Below, piece by piece: positions 26,155-35,111 of a stretch of 64,000 bases of DNA. The stretch's first letter is position 1. Each line of letters opens with the position of its first letter. The notes under the pieces are model-generated. The model made no database searches. It was not told the DNA's origin and worked only from the letters and a program-made list of their open reading frames with translations. Source of the DNA: Aquimarina amphilecti (lineage in GTDB: Bacteria; Bacteroidota; Bacteroidia; Flavobacteriales; Flavobacteriaceae); contig NZ_FOAB01000005.1 in the NCBI RefSeq assembly GCF_900109375.1, positions 434,001 through 498,000 of the forward strand, read 5' to 3'. Made by a program: the position numbers and the translations under genes.

Positions 26155-26487
26155 TTATTTCCCCAACATCAAAAATTCATTGCAAACTACTTCTGTTATA
26201 TACCTTTTGTTACCCTCATTATCATCATAACTTCGTGATGTAAGTTTACCCTCAATGGCTACTTCTTGTCCCTTATTCACATATTTCTCAATGATTTCTG
26301 CAGTTTTCCCCCAAGCTACAATATTGTGCCATTGAGTATCGGTAATTTTATCACCAGCTTTATTATAGTAATAGTCGTTAGTAGCGATAGAGAATTTTGC
26401 AAGTTTCTTCCCTGAATCAAGATTAACGATTTCCGGTTCTTGCCCTAAGTTTCCTATTAACTGTACTTTGTTTTTTAACGTGTTCAT
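26155..26487 (-). CDS. ssb: Single-stranded DNA-binding protein, short form
   Basis: 110 residues, one OB fold: NKVQLIGNLGQEPEIV, KFSIATND, WHNIVAWGKTAEI, YVNKGQEVAIEGKLTSRSYDD and YITEVVCNEFLMLG follow the SSB pattern in order. It ends directly after the OB fold, so the flexible tail and the acidic SSB-Ct tip that recruits repair partners are missing. Housekeeping SSBs are normally about 150 residues, so this is probably a paralogue. It is transcribed alone, with a promoter box upstream and a terminator after it. Confidence 0.93.
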   Translation of the reverse strand: MNTLKNKVQLIGNLGQEPEIVNLDSGKKLAKFSIATNDYYYNKAGDKITDTQWHNIVAWGKTAEIIEKYVNKGQEVAIEGKLTSRSYDDNEGNKRYITEVVCNEFLMLGK

Positions 26488-26567
26488 GTTTTTAATTTTA
26501 GTTCCTGTTTTTTACAGGTAGATGAAACAATTTTTTTGGTATCGATTTTTCTTTTATTTCGACAAGG

Positions 26568-26575
26568 CAAACATA
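26568..26575 (-). promoter_or_regulatory. -7 box of the ssb paralogue
   Basis: The minus strand reads TATGTTTG, an exact TAnnTTTG match, about 80 bases upstream of the ATG. A small CCTGT/ACAGG hairpin (26504-26518) lies in the resulting leader. No TTG is seen at the usual -33 spacing. Confidence 0.5.
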
Positions 26576-26755
26576 GATGCAGGTCCAAATAAGATTCGGT
26601 TAGGAAGTGTTTATTTTCGGTTGTAAACGTTTGTAGTCGTTTGTTTTTGACTAAAAGATGGTTTTATCGTATTGTGAAATATGATTTTAAAAAGCTATTT
26701 TTAAATAATAATTCTAAAACTAATAATGTATCACTGGTTTACTAAATAATAGTCA

Positions 26756-27223
26756 ATGAGAACAAAACAGATAGCAAATCGATTTAGAGAAGTGATATTG
26801 GACGGTCTTTGGATAGCTAATACTAATTATAAAGATCAATTATCGAATATAACTTGGGAACAAGCCACTACTAGAGTAGAATCATTAAATACAATTGCAT
26901 TGCTTACTTTTCATATTAATTATTATATAGAAGGAGTTTTGAATGTGTTAAAGGGGGGAGCTTTGGAAATAAGAGATAAATATAGTTTTGATGCTCCTAA
27001 AATAACCTCCGAGGAAGATTGGAAAATATTATTGAACAGCTTATTGGATAATGCAGAAGAATTTGCAAGCCTGATCGATACTATGCCAGACGAACAATTG
27101 GATAATTATTTTGTAGATGAAAAATATGGTACTTATCAGAGAAATATTGAAGCGATGATAGAGCATAGTTATTATCACTTAGGTCAAATTACTTTAATTA
27201 AAAAAATGTTATCTAATGAATGA
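26756..27223 (+). CDS. DinB-like (DUF1572) protein 1
   Basis: 155 residues, predicted four-helix bundle. The pattern LTFHINYYIEGVLNVLKGG near the middle and HSYYHLGQITLIKKML at the end supplies the His residues of the DinB/YfiT metal site. Members include metal-dependent thiol transferases and many proteins of unknown reaction. The stop overlaps the start of a second DinB-like gene by 8 bases, so the two are translationally coupled and may form a heteromer. Confidence 0.85.
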   Translation: MRTKQIANRFREVILDGLWIANTNYKDQLSNITWEQATTRVESLNTIALLTFHINYYIEGVLNVLKGGALEIRDKYSFDAPKITSEEDWKILLNSLLDNAEEFASLIDTMPDEQLDNYFVDEKYGTYQRNIEAMIEHSYYHLGQITLIKKMLSNE

Positions 27224-27671
27224 TTCAATCATAGAAATATTAAAAACTATATTCGATAGAGATTTAACAAAATTAAAAACGGAAATAGAATCTTATACTC
27301 AAGAAGAACATATGTGGGTTGAAACACCAGATATAAGTAATTCGGCAGGGAATCTTTGCTTACACCTTGTCGGGAATCTCAATACCTATATTGGTGCAGA
27401 ATTCGGTAAAACTGGATATATAAGGCAAAGAGAGCAGGAATTTTCTTTAAAAAATGTTTCTAGAATAGAACTACTATCTATGATAGATGATACGATGAAG
27501 ATTGTAATGGATTCATTAGATATGATAACTAAAGAAGACTTACAGAAAGAATATCCTAGAATACTTATGGATAAGAATCCTAGTACCCATAGATTTCTGG
27601 TGCACTTGGCAACTCATTTAACGTACCATTTAGGCCAAATCAATTATCATAGAAGAATATTAGATGTTTAA
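27216..27671 (+). CDS. DinB-like (DUF1572) protein 2
   Basis: 151 residues. NLCLHLVGNLNTYIGAEFG and HLATHLTYHLGQINYHRRIL supply the three-His site typical of DinB/DUF1572 proteins. It has the same fold as its upstream neighbour but low similarity, so the pair is an old duplication. It is followed after 34 bases by a membrane-anchored protein of unknown function. The substrate is unknown; DinB proteins often act on thiol-linked or alkylated small molecules. Confidence 0.85.
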   Translation: MNDSIIEILKTIFDRDLTKLKTEIESYTQEEHMWVETPDISNSAGNLCLHLVGNLNTYIGAEFGKTGYIRQREQEFSLKNVSRIELLSMIDDTMKIVMDSLDMITKEDLQKEYPRILMDKNPSTHRFLVHLATHLTYHLGQINYHRRILDV

Positions 27672-27705
27672 ATTGATAATAATCTGACACCTGATCCAAC
27701 CGGAA

Positions 27706-28311
27706 ATGTTAAAAAAACTATTGAAAATAATACTTGTTTTGATAATCCTTGTAGGGATTGGTGCAGGGTATCTTTATTTTAGATTACATAATAATATAGA
27801 TAATGTTTTAGAAGCTGAAGATGATTGGAGAAGCGAGGTTTTAGAATTTCCATTGATATTTGCTGGAGATTTAGAGTACAATGGAGAAGAGCATATACGA
27901 TTTGCACCAGGTTGGGGAGATACCAATAGTGCAGATTATTTTTCATATGTTTTTTTATGGGTTTTAGAAGAAGATCCAAAATTGAATGCTACAGAACTAG
28001 AAAGCATTATGAATATCTATTTTGACGGGCTTATGAATACAGGTGCCGTCACCAATTTTAGTTTTTTTAAAGATATTCCAGAAACTCAGTCTTCAATACG
28101 GCAATTAAATGATGATACGTATAGAGGTTCTATAAAAATGTATGATGAGTTTTTTGCTAAAGATATGACTACCTTAAATGCTGATATCCAATATGAATAT
28201 TGTACTACTAGAAAACAACATTTTGTATGGTTTTATTTATCACCAAAAGATATGGATCATCTAATTTGGAAACAACTTAAAGAAGTTCAATTAAATATTA
28301 ACTGTAGATAA
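27706..28311 (+). CDS. Membrane-anchored hypothetical protein
   Basis: 201 residues. A single N-terminal helix (about 5-25, IILVLIILVGIGAGYLYF) anchors it, leaving a soluble domain of about 175 residues outside the cytoplasm. Aromatic-rich stretches such as HIRFAPGWGDTNSADYFSYVFLWVLEE are distinctive, but I do not recognise the family. It sits between the DinB pair and a Crp/Fnr gene (8 bases downstream), probably in one transcript. Confidence 0.75.
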   Translation: MLKKLLKIILVLIILVGIGAGYLYFRLHNNIDNVLEAEDDWRSEVLEFPLIFAGDLEYNGEEHIRFAPGWGDTNSADYFSYVFLWVLEEDPKLNATELESIMNIYFDGLMNTGAVTNFSFFKDIPETQSSIRQLNDDTYRGSIKMYDEFFAKDMTTLNADIQYEYCTTRKQHFVWFYLSPKDMDHLIWKQLKEVQLNINCR

Positions 28312-28319
28312 TAATTAGT

Positions 28320-28961
28320 TTGTATGAAGATGCATTTTTACAAAAATATAATAATTACAAATACGTGAATTCAGAAAAAGAGTTAAAAAAATATTATGAA
28401 TCATATCTCGAAACATTTCCTGACTTAAACTCAGAAGAATTAGAGTTTTTAGAATCATACCTTACAATAGAAACGTATGAAAAGAAAGAATTTCTTTTTA
28501 AAAGCGGAGAAGTTCAAAAAGAAGTTGCTTTTGTGTGCAAAGGTCTTTTAAGACGTTATTATATTAACGAAAAAGGAAATAAGATAACTACTGGTTTCGT
28601 AAGTGAAAATAATTATGCAACAGATTATCCAGCTTTTATTAGACAAATACCGTCTAAGTATTTTATTGAATGTCTCGAACCATCAGTAATTATAAAGTTA
28701 CCGTATAATAAAATTCAGGAAGGGTATAAAAGGTATAAGACAAGTGAAATGTATGGAAGACTAATCGCAGAATATGTATTGACTTTTCAGACAGATAGAG
28801 TAGAAAGCTTTTTATTCAAAAATGCTGAAGAAAGATATTTAGATTTTATAGAACACAATAAAGATATTATCAATAGGATAAGCTTATCTCATTTATCTAC
28901 CTATTTAGGAATTGAACGTCAATCATTAAGCAGAATTAGAAGTAAAATTGCGAAAAGATAG
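28320..28961 (+). CDS. Crp/Fnr family regulator, paralogue 4
   Basis: 213 residues from a TTG start; no in-frame ATG precedes the conserved part. The beta-roll region has KKEFLFKSGEVQKEVAFVCKG and FVSENNYATDYPAF; the C-terminal helix-turn-helix ISLSHLSTYLGIERQSLSRIRSK is divergent. It resembles the short Crp-like regulators of Bacteroidota that often sit beside small-molecule enzyme genes, rather than the three tandem paralogues at 23.6-25.9 kb. It is 8 bases after the gene at 27706-28311. A palindrome CACATATGTG at 28969-28978 follows its stop. Confidence 0.85.
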   Translation: MYEDAFLQKYNNYKYVNSEKELKKYYESYLETFPDLNSEELEFLESYLTIETYEKKEFLFKSGEVQKEVAFVCKGLLRRYYINEKGNKITTGFVSENNYATDYPAFIRQIPSKYFIECLEPSVIIKLPYNKIQEGYKRYKTSEMYGRLIAEYVLTFQTDRVESFLFKNAEERYLDFIEHNKDIINRISLSHLSTYLGIERQSLSRIRSKIAKR

Positions 28962-28968
28962 TTTTTGT

Positions 28969-28978
28969 CACATATGTG
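28969..28978. promoter_or_regulatory. Palindrome between crp-like gene and M20 hydrolase
   Basis: CACATATGTG is a perfect 10-base palindrome, extended on both sides as TGTCACATATGTGTCA with one mismatch pair. It lies 59-68 bases upstream of the M20 gene ATG and could be the site of the adjacent Crp-like regulator. Support is positional only. Confidence 0.3.
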
Positions 28979-29036
28979 TCAGGTATATCATTTAATTATA
29001 TCTCATTTTTACATTATAATCTTAAACACGGTAAAA

Positions 29037-30338
29037 ATGATTTGTTATAAAGCAGTATTGAATACAACATTCCTCATAGTATTTCTTTTTTGTGGATTGG
29101 TAGCTTTTGGACAAGAAGTTTCAATTACATCTTCTATCCATAAAGGCATACAACAACGAACAGATGATATTTTTGATAGTCTTGTGAAAATTCGTAGAGA
29201 TTTTCATATGAATCCTGAAGTCTCGGAACAGGAAAAAAGAACAGCGCAGAAAATCAAAGAATATTTACTTTCTATAGGATTAGAAGTTGAAACTAATGTT
29301 GGAGGAAATGGTGTAGTTGGTATTTTAAAGGGAGCTAAAGAAGGAAAGAAAATAGCTTGGAGAGCTGATATTGATGCAATGCCTTCAGAAATACCTGATG
29401 TGGTAGATTTTAAATCTAAGACAGAAGGTGTACGTCATATATGTGGGCATGATGTACATGCTACAATTGCATTAGGAATTGCTAACGTATTAGCAAGCCA
29501 AAAAGAACAATTAGAAGGAACAGTTTATTTTATTTTTCAACCCTCAGAAGAGAATTATAAAGGAGCTAAAGCAATGATAAAAGATGGTTTGTTTGATCTG
29601 ATCAAACCAGATGAGATATATGGAGCGCATATTGCACCATTGCCAGCAACAATGATTTCCACTAAGCCAGAATGGTTATTTGCTGATTATAAAATGATAG
29701 AAGTGGTGTATATGAACTCAACTGATAATGATGCAATGATTGAATATACCAAAACATTGCTTAAAAGTTTTCAGAATGTTAAATCAGGTAGTGAGTTTTT
29801 TGACCCGCAAAGTTTATTAAGTCCAACTATTGGATTAGCAAACCCCAATACTATTTTTAAAGATTATACAACGGTAAGTGATAATTTCAGTGTTAAAGAA
29901 ATAGATGATTTAATATCAATTAAAACGTATGTGGGATCTAGTGTTTTTAATGAATTGGATAAGATTTCACCTCTAGTGCAACAGAAAATCAAGTCATCAA
30001 AATATAAAACGAAGTTGATAAATGTATCGTATTCTGGAGACCGTGCAAACCTAATGAATGATAAAAAGTTAACGAATGAGGTTATGAATTCTATTTCTAA
30101 ACTTTATGGCCAACAAAATGTAATTCGATTATATGGAGAAATGCCAGATGGAAGAGGTGATGATTTTGCGTATTTTCAAGAACGAGTACCTGGAGTATAT
30201 TTTTTCTTAGGAGGGTCTAATTTTGAAAAAGGAATTATCTCGATGCCTCATGCTCCAAATTTTGCCATTGATGAGAACTGTATTAAAACCGGAGTGAATT
30301 ATTTTTCATCAATGATTGTGGAAAGATTATATGATTAA
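29037..30338 (+). CDS. Secreted M20-family amidohydrolase
   Basis: 433 residues from the ATG at 29037 (MICYKAVLNTTFLIVF), which starts a signal peptide ending near AFGQ; the frame is open further upstream to 28965 but that part lacks coding character. M20 motifs are seen in order: WRADIDAMP, CGHDVHATIALG, FQPSEENYKGAKAMI and a late His in MPHAPNFAIDE. The family hydrolyses amides of amino acids (aminoacylase, hippurate or carboxypeptidase-like). The lid domain appears shorter and less regular than usual (about 240-330), so the substrate cannot be predicted. The protein should act in the periplasm. Confidence 0.9.
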   Translation: MICYKAVLNTTFLIVFLFCGLVAFGQEVSITSSIHKGIQQRTDDIFDSLVKIRRDFHMNPEVSEQEKRTAQKIKEYLLSIGLEVETNVGGNGVVGILKGAKEGKKIAWRADIDAMPSEIPDVVDFKSKTEGVRHICGHDVHATIALGIANVLASQKEQLEGTVYFIFQPSEENYKGAKAMIKDGLFDLIKPDEIYGAHIAPLPATMISTKPEWLFADYKMIEVVYMNSTDNDAMIEYTKTLLKSFQNVKSGSEFFDPQSLLSPTIGLANPNTIFKDYTTVSDNFSVKEIDDLISIKTYVGSSVFNELDKISPLVQQKIKSSKYKTKLINVSYSGDRANLMNDKKLTNEVMNSISKLYGQQNVIRLYGEMPDGRGDDFAYFQERVPGVYFFLGGSNFEKGIISMPHAPNFAIDENCIKTGVNYFSSMIVERLYD

Positions 30339-30408
30339 TTTGTTAGAATTAAGTGAAGGTTTTTTGCTATTATGAATAAAACCTAAAAAAAACAATTAAA
30401 CTACCTCA

Positions 30409-30858
30409 ATGATACGACCCTATAAATTGAAGGATAAAAAAGAATTAATTGATGTTTTTAAGCAAAATATACCAACATATTTTGACCTCAAAGAGGTAAA
30501 AGATTTTCAAGATTACTTACAAAAGTATAGTGCCTCTTATTATACAATCTTTTATAAAAAGAAAATAGTAGGAGGAGTTGGATGTTATTTAGAGGGTAAA
30601 AATAGAATAGGTAGAATAACATGGATATTTTTTCATCCAAAATATACTGGATTGGGATTAGGAAAAAAAGCAATAGAGCATTCATTATCTATCTTGAAAT
30701 TAAGTTCGGAATTAGAAAAAGTAGTAGTAACTACATCTCAACTCGCGTATAAATTTTTTGAGAAGTTTGGATTTGTATTGGAAAAAATAGAGAAAGATTA
30801 TTGGGGACTAGGATTGGATCTGTATCTAATGGAACTATCGTTTAACAATAATTCTTAA
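30409..30858 (+). CDS. GNAT family N-acetyltransferase
   Basis: 149 residues. The acetyl-CoA-binding motif A is seen as WIFFHPKYTGLGLGKKAIEHSL (a Q/RxxGxG variant, GLGLGK), followed by the C-terminal strand and loop (AYKFFEKFGFVLEK). The family acetylates amines of small molecules or proteins; the acceptor is unknown. It stands 70 bases after the M20 hydrolase and 118 bases before the aminotransferase fusion, all on the plus strand. Confidence 0.9.
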   Translation: MIRPYKLKDKKELIDVFKQNIPTYFDLKEVKDFQDYLQKYSASYYTIFYKKKIVGGVGCYLEGKNRIGRITWIFFHPKYTGLGLGKKAIEHSLSILKLSSELEKVVVTTSQLAYKFFEKFGFVLEKIEKDYWGLGLDLYLMELSFNNNS

Positions 30859-30976
30859 GTGATTAAAAGTATCAAAATTTATAATTGATTCTTTGTGGGA
30901 TTGCAGGGCAGATACAGTATCTTTATCATAAGGTTTTAAAAATAGATGTCCAAGAAAATTTTTTTTCATTCACACA

Positions 30977-33250
30977 ATGATAGATAAACTCTTAGAAGCT
31001 GAATTTTCTTTTAATCAGCCCGAAGTTAAAACGTTGAATGGCTACGATAACGTCAATTATATAGTCAAGAATAATTCCACGAAATATATTTTTAAAACAT
31101 ATTCTTATGATAAAGAATTGTTTTCTATTCTTCAAGCAGAAAATGAATTACTTCTTCATCTTAAGGGTAAAGATGTAGATATGTTTCCTGACCCTATTCC
31201 GTTTACGGATGGTACTTTTATAAAAGTAATAGAGGTTGATGGGGTTAAAACTATTTGTCGGATGCTTTCGTTTTTAGATGGAAAGTTTTTAGGTGATGTT
31301 GAAGCTACAGAAGAACTATTTTATAGTTTAGGAAATTTTCTTGCTGAAATGAATCTTAAGTTTCAAAAATTTGATAGTTATGTTCTAAAAGCTAGACAAT
31401 GGGAATGGGATATTCAGTATGCACACTTGAACAAGAAATATCTAAATGATATCGTTGATCCGCATAATCGAAATGTAGTTCGTTATTTTTTTCAACAATT
31501 TGAAGAAAACGTAATTCCGTTACTGCCAGAATTAAGAAAGCAGGTAATACATAATGATGCAAATGAATGGAATATCCTGACGGAAAAAGGAAAAGTTTCA
31601 GCAGTTATTGATTTTGGTGATTTGGCATATTCACAACTAATAAATGAATTGGCAATTGCAATTACCTATGCGTGTTATGATAAAGAAAATCCTTTGGATT
31701 GGATACCTTTTATTTTAAAGGGATATCATAGTGTTTCTCCTTTAAAAGATAAAGAAATGAAAGTGCTGTATTACAGTATTGCAATAAGACTTTGTACTAG
31801 TGTATGTAACTCTGCGCATTCCCGAAAAATAAATCCAGATAACATATATGCTACTGTAAGTGAGAAATCTGCTTGGAAAATGCTTTATAAATGGTTGCGG
31901 ATTAACCCAATTAAAGCAGAGAATACTTTTAGAAAAGCGATAGGACTTTTACCAGTTCTAAAAACACTCACCAGTGAAGAAGAAATAAAGAGAAGGCATA
32001 TGTCTATAAGTTCTGTTATGTCTTTAAGCTATGAAAAGCCTATTTCTATGAGTGGTTCCGCTTTTCAGTTTATGTACGATACAGATGGGAATACTTTTTT
32101 AGATGCATATAATAACATTCCTCATGTCGGTCATTCTCATCCAAAAGTTGTGCAAGCAGGACAAAGACAAATGGCAAAACTTAATACGAATACAAGGTAT
32201 TTATATGATTTGTTACCAACATATGCAGAAACGTTATTGTCAAAATTTCCTGATACTTTGAGCAAAGTGTTTTTTGTAAATTCAGGAAGTGCAGCCAGTG
32301 ATTTGGCTATGCGAATGGCATACGCACATACCAAGTCTCAAAAGATAATGATTATGGAACATGGGTATCACGGGAATACTCAGGTTTCTATTGATATTAG
32401 TGATTATAAATTTAATAGCCCAAAAGGACAAGGTCAAAAAGAACATATCTTAAAAAATCAAATTCCGGATATCTATAGAGGTAAATATACAGGACAAAAT
32501 GCAGGTGAGCTGTATGCAAAAGAAGCAGTGAAGCAAATAGAGGATTCTAGTAATCCTATTGCTGCATTTATTTCTGAACCTATCGTAGGATGCGGAGGAC
32601 AAGTTCCTTTGGCTGAAGGGTATTTAAAAAATGTTTATCCAGCCATTAGAAGACAAGGAGGGATTTGTATTAGTGATGAGGTACAAACAGGTTTTGGTCG
32701 TTTAGGAGATTGTTTCTGGGGATATGAAGCTCAAGATGTTGTTCCTGATATGGTGATTGTCGGTAAACCCATAGCCAATGGTCATCCAATGGGAGCGGTG
32801 ATAACAACCAATGAAATAGCGGAATCTTTTAGTAAAGGAGTAGAGTTTTTTAGCTCTTTTGGTGGGAATCCAGTTTCTTGTGCTATTGGATTGTCGGTTT
32901 TGGAGGTAATAGAAGAAGAACAATTACAGAATAATGCTACACAAGTAGGAGATTATTATAAATCCCTTTTAACCGAACTTCAAAACAAATATGATTGCGT
33001 TGGAGATGTACGAGGATCAGGTCTTTTTTTAGGAGTAGAAATTGTGAACGAGAAAAATCAGGAAACTAATAGAACACTTGCGCATTATATTAAAAATGAA
33101 TTAAGGAATAAATATATATTAATTAGTACAGATGGGCCGGATGATAGTGTCTTAAAAACAAAACCACCTTTATGTTTTACCAAAGAAAATGCTAAGGAAG
33201 TAGTAGATGCTATTGATGAAATATTAAAAATGTATTACAATAAAAATTGA
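30977..33250 (+). CDS. Fusion of APH-type kinase and class III PLP enzyme (hydroxylysine kinase / phospho-lyase type)
   Basis: 757 residues. Residues about 15-290 form an aminoglycoside-phosphotransferase-like kinase: HNDANEWNI (H192, D194, N199) is the catalytic loop and IDFGD (211-215) the metal motif. Residues about 335-755 form a class III aminotransferase fold with DEVQTGFGR and the PLP lysine K597 in [10 protein letters not shown]. In animals, hydroxylysine kinase and the AGXT2L-type phospho-lyases are separate proteins with these two folds, so the fusion probably phosphorylates an amino alcohol and then eliminates phosphate. Substrate could be 5-hydroxylysine, phosphoethanolamine-like or another compound. 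A modA gene starts 3 bases after its stop. Confidence 0.9.
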   Translation: MIDKLLEAEFSFNQPEVKTLNGYDNVNYIVKNNSTKYIFKTYSYDKELFSILQAENELLLHLKGKDVDMFPDPIPFTDGTFIKVIEVDGVKTICRMLSFLDGKFLGDVEATEELFYSLGNFLAEMNLKFQKFDSYVLKARQWEWDIQYAHLNKKYLNDIVDPHNRNVVRYFFQQFEENVIPLLPELRKQVIHNDANEWNILTEKGKVSAVIDFGDLAYSQLINELAIAITYACYDKENPLDWIPFILKGYHSVSPLKDKEMKVLYYSIAIRLCTSVCNSAHSRKINPDNIYATVSEKSAWKMLYKWLRINPIKAENTFRKAIGLLPVLKTLTSEEEIKRRHMSISSVMSLSYEKPISMSGSAFQFMYDTDGNTFLDAYNNIPHVGHSHPKVVQAGQRQMAKLNTNTRYLYDLLPTYAETLLSKFPDTLSKVFFVNSGSAASDLAMRMAYAHTKSQKIMIMEHGYHGNTQVSIDISDYKFNSPKGQGQKEHILKNQIPDIYRGKYTGQNAGELYAKEAVKQIEDSSNPIAAFISEPIVGCGGQVPLAEGYLKNVYPAIRRQGGICISDEVQTGFGRLGDCFWGYEAQDVVPDMVIVGKPIANGHPMGAVITTNEIAESFSKGVEFFSSFGGNPVSCAIGLSVLEVIEEEQLQNNATQVGDYYKSLLTELQNKYDCVGDVRGSGLFLGVEIVNEKNQETNRTLAHYIKNELRNKYILISTDGPDDSVLKTKPPLCFTKENAKEVVDAIDEILKMYYNKN

Positions 33251-33253
33251 AAG

Positions 33254-34039
33254 GTGCTAAAAGCTATTTTTATAAAATTTCAGAATTTTAAGTTTAACGT
33301 TTTTATAATTATTCTTTTGGTTGTAAGCGGATGTAAACAACCAAAAAGAAATGTAATTAGAATTGCTGCTGCTGCTAATATGCAATATGCAATTGAGGAG
33401 ATTTCTAATGCATTTACGGAAAAAACAGGAGTATCTTGTGAGTTGGTTGTCAGTTCTTCAGGAAAATTGACAGCCCAAATAATAGAAGGCGCTCCCTATG
33501 ATATTTTTGTTTCTGCAAACATGAAATACCCAAATGAAATTTATAAGAATGAATTAGCCCTTGAAGCTCCCAAAGTCTATGCATACGGTCAATTAGTATT
33601 ATGGTCTATGTATCAAGAAATGGAACCTTCTTTAGAAATGTTGACGAATGATACTATTGTACATATTGCTATAGCAAATCCTAAGACAGCACCGTATGGT
33701 CAAGCGGCGATAGAGTTATTAAAAAAGAGTAATGTATATGATTTAGTGGAAGAGAAGTTGGTTTACGGGGAAAGTATTTCTCAAACGAACCAATTTATAA
33801 CATCTAAATCTTCTGAAATTGGTTTTACAGCAATGTCAGTAGTTCTGTCTGCAAAAATGAAAGATAAAGGAGGTTGGATATTATTAAATAAAAAAGAATA
33901 TACACCAATTGAACAAGGAGCAGTTATTATAAAAAGAGAAAATCAAGATTCTACAAATAGTAGAAAATTTTATAAGTTTCTTTTTTCTAAAGAAGCTAGA
34001 GAAATACTAGAAGATTTCGGATATTTAGTAGCTGAATAA
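33254..34039 (+). CDS. modA: Molybdate ABC transporter substrate-binding lipoprotein
   Basis: 261 residues with a GTG start 3 bases after the preceding stop. The signal ends in the lipobox VVSGC. The ModA pattern follows: IAAAANMQYAIEEISNAF (oxyanion-binding Ser is replaced by Ala/Asn in AAAANM, a common variant), SSSGKLTAQI, GAPYDIFVSANMKYP, NPKTAPYGQAA and TAMSVV. It binds molybdate or tungstate outside the inner membrane and delivers it to ModB. It heads the modA-TOBE-modB-modC operon. Confidence 0.95.
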   Translation: MLKAIFIKFQNFKFNVFIIILLVVSGCKQPKRNVIRIAAAANMQYAIEEISNAFTEKTGVSCELVVSSSGKLTAQIIEGAPYDIFVSANMKYPNEIYKNELALEAPKVYAYGQLVLWSMYQEMEPSLEMLTNDTIVHIAIANPKTAPYGQAAIELLKKSNVYDLVEEKLVYGESISQTNQFITSKSSEIGFTAMSVVLSAKMKDKGGWILLNKKEYTPIEQGAVIIKRENQDSTNSRKFYKFLFSKEAREILEDFGYLVAE

Positions 34040-34440
34040 TGAATGTTTTCTCAGGTCATATATCCGATATACAGATAAGTAAAAATTTATCTATGGTTTC
34101 TGTGCAAATAGATGAGCGTATTGAACTCAAAACTATTTTAGTCGAAACTCCTAATACAGCTTCTTATCTAAAGAAAGGAAGTGCCGTAGATGTATTGTTT
34201 AAAGAAACAGAAGTGATAATTAGTAAAGGTGATCCCTCTTTTATTAGTATACAAAATAAAATTCCGGCGGTAATAAAAAAATGTGATAGTGGAGTTTTGT
34301 TAAGTAAGATTCTCTTAAATACAGCGATAGGAGATATTGTAGCAATAGTTACTACAGAAATTTTAAATGCACTGGTATTGAAAGAAAATGAAGAAGTGAT
34401 TGTGATGATTAAGGCAAACGAAATAATGCTTTCTAAATGA
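34039..34440 (+). CDS. TOBE-domain (Mop-like) molybdate-binding protein
   Basis: 133 residues containing two TOBE-type halves (about 1-65 and 70-133): NVFSGHISDIQISKNLSMVSVQ and PAVIKKCDSGVLLSKILL, the second ending EEVIVMIKANEIML as in Mop proteins. It overlaps modA by 1 base and modB by 4 bases, so all three are translationally coupled. Mop-like proteins store or sense molybdate in the cytoplasm. Here it may replace a regulatory domain missing from ModC or buffer the oxyanion. Confidence 0.85.
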   Translation: MNVFSGHISDIQISKNLSMVSVQIDERIELKTILVETPNTASYLKKGSAVDVLFKETEVIISKGDPSFISIQNKIPAVIKKCDSGVLLSKILLNTAIGDIVAIVTTEILNALVLKENEEVIVMIKANEIMLSK

Positions 34441-35111
34441 TAGATTGGGCACCAATCATATTAACCACTAAGCTAGCTTTAGTAACTACAATTGTTTTGC
34501 TAATAATTTCGATACCGTTGGCTTATTGGTTGGCTTATTCTAAATCCAGAATTAAACCAATTGTAGAAACTCTAGTAAGTATGCCTTTGGTATTACCTCC
34601 AACCGTGTTAGGGTTTTATCTGCTTATGGCATTTAGTCCAGGAAATAGTTTTGGGAGTTGGTTACAAGATGTTTTCGGAATTCGATTAATTTTTTCGTTT
34701 TCTGGATTAGTTATAGGATCTGTTATTTATAGTCTTCCTTTTATGGTTGGACCTATTCAGTCTGGTTTATCAGGATTGCCTAATTCATTACAAGAAGCTT
34801 CGTATGTTCTGGGTAAATCGAAACTAAAAACACTTTTTAGTGTTTTATTGCCTAACATAAAACCTTCATTATTAACAGGGCTTGTGTTGGCTTTTGCTCA
34901 TACCGTAGGCGAATTTGGTGTTGTTCTAATGATAGGAGGAAATATTCCTGAAAAAACTAAAGTTGTTTCAATTGCTATTTATGATGAAGTTGAAGCGCTG
35001 AATTACAGCAATGCAAATATGTATTCTTTATTATTATTCATTATCACATTTATAATTTTATTATTTGTGTATTTGATTAATGGAGGGTACCTAAAACGGT
35101 TTTGGAAATGA
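34437..35111 (+). CDS. modB: Molybdate ABC transporter permease
   Basis: 224 residues with five to six transmembrane helices. The coupling-helix EAA motif is LQEASYVLGKSKLKTLFSVLLPN, followed by GEFGVVLMIGGNIP, typical of ModB. It forms a homodimer in the inner membrane that carries molybdate, using ModC ATPase. The ends overlap the TOBE gene and modC by 4 bases each. Confidence 0.96.
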   Translation: MIDWAPIILTTKLALVTTIVLLIISIPLAYWLAYSKSRIKPIVETLVSMPLVLPPTVLGFYLLMAFSPGNSFGSWLQDVFGIRLIFSFSGLVIGSVIYSLPFMVGPIQSGLSGLPNSLQEASYVLGKSKLKTLFSVLLPNIKPSLLTGLVLAFAHTVGEFGVVLMIGGNIPEKTKVVSIAIYDEVEALNYSNANMYSLLLFIITFIILLFVYLINGGYLKRFWK

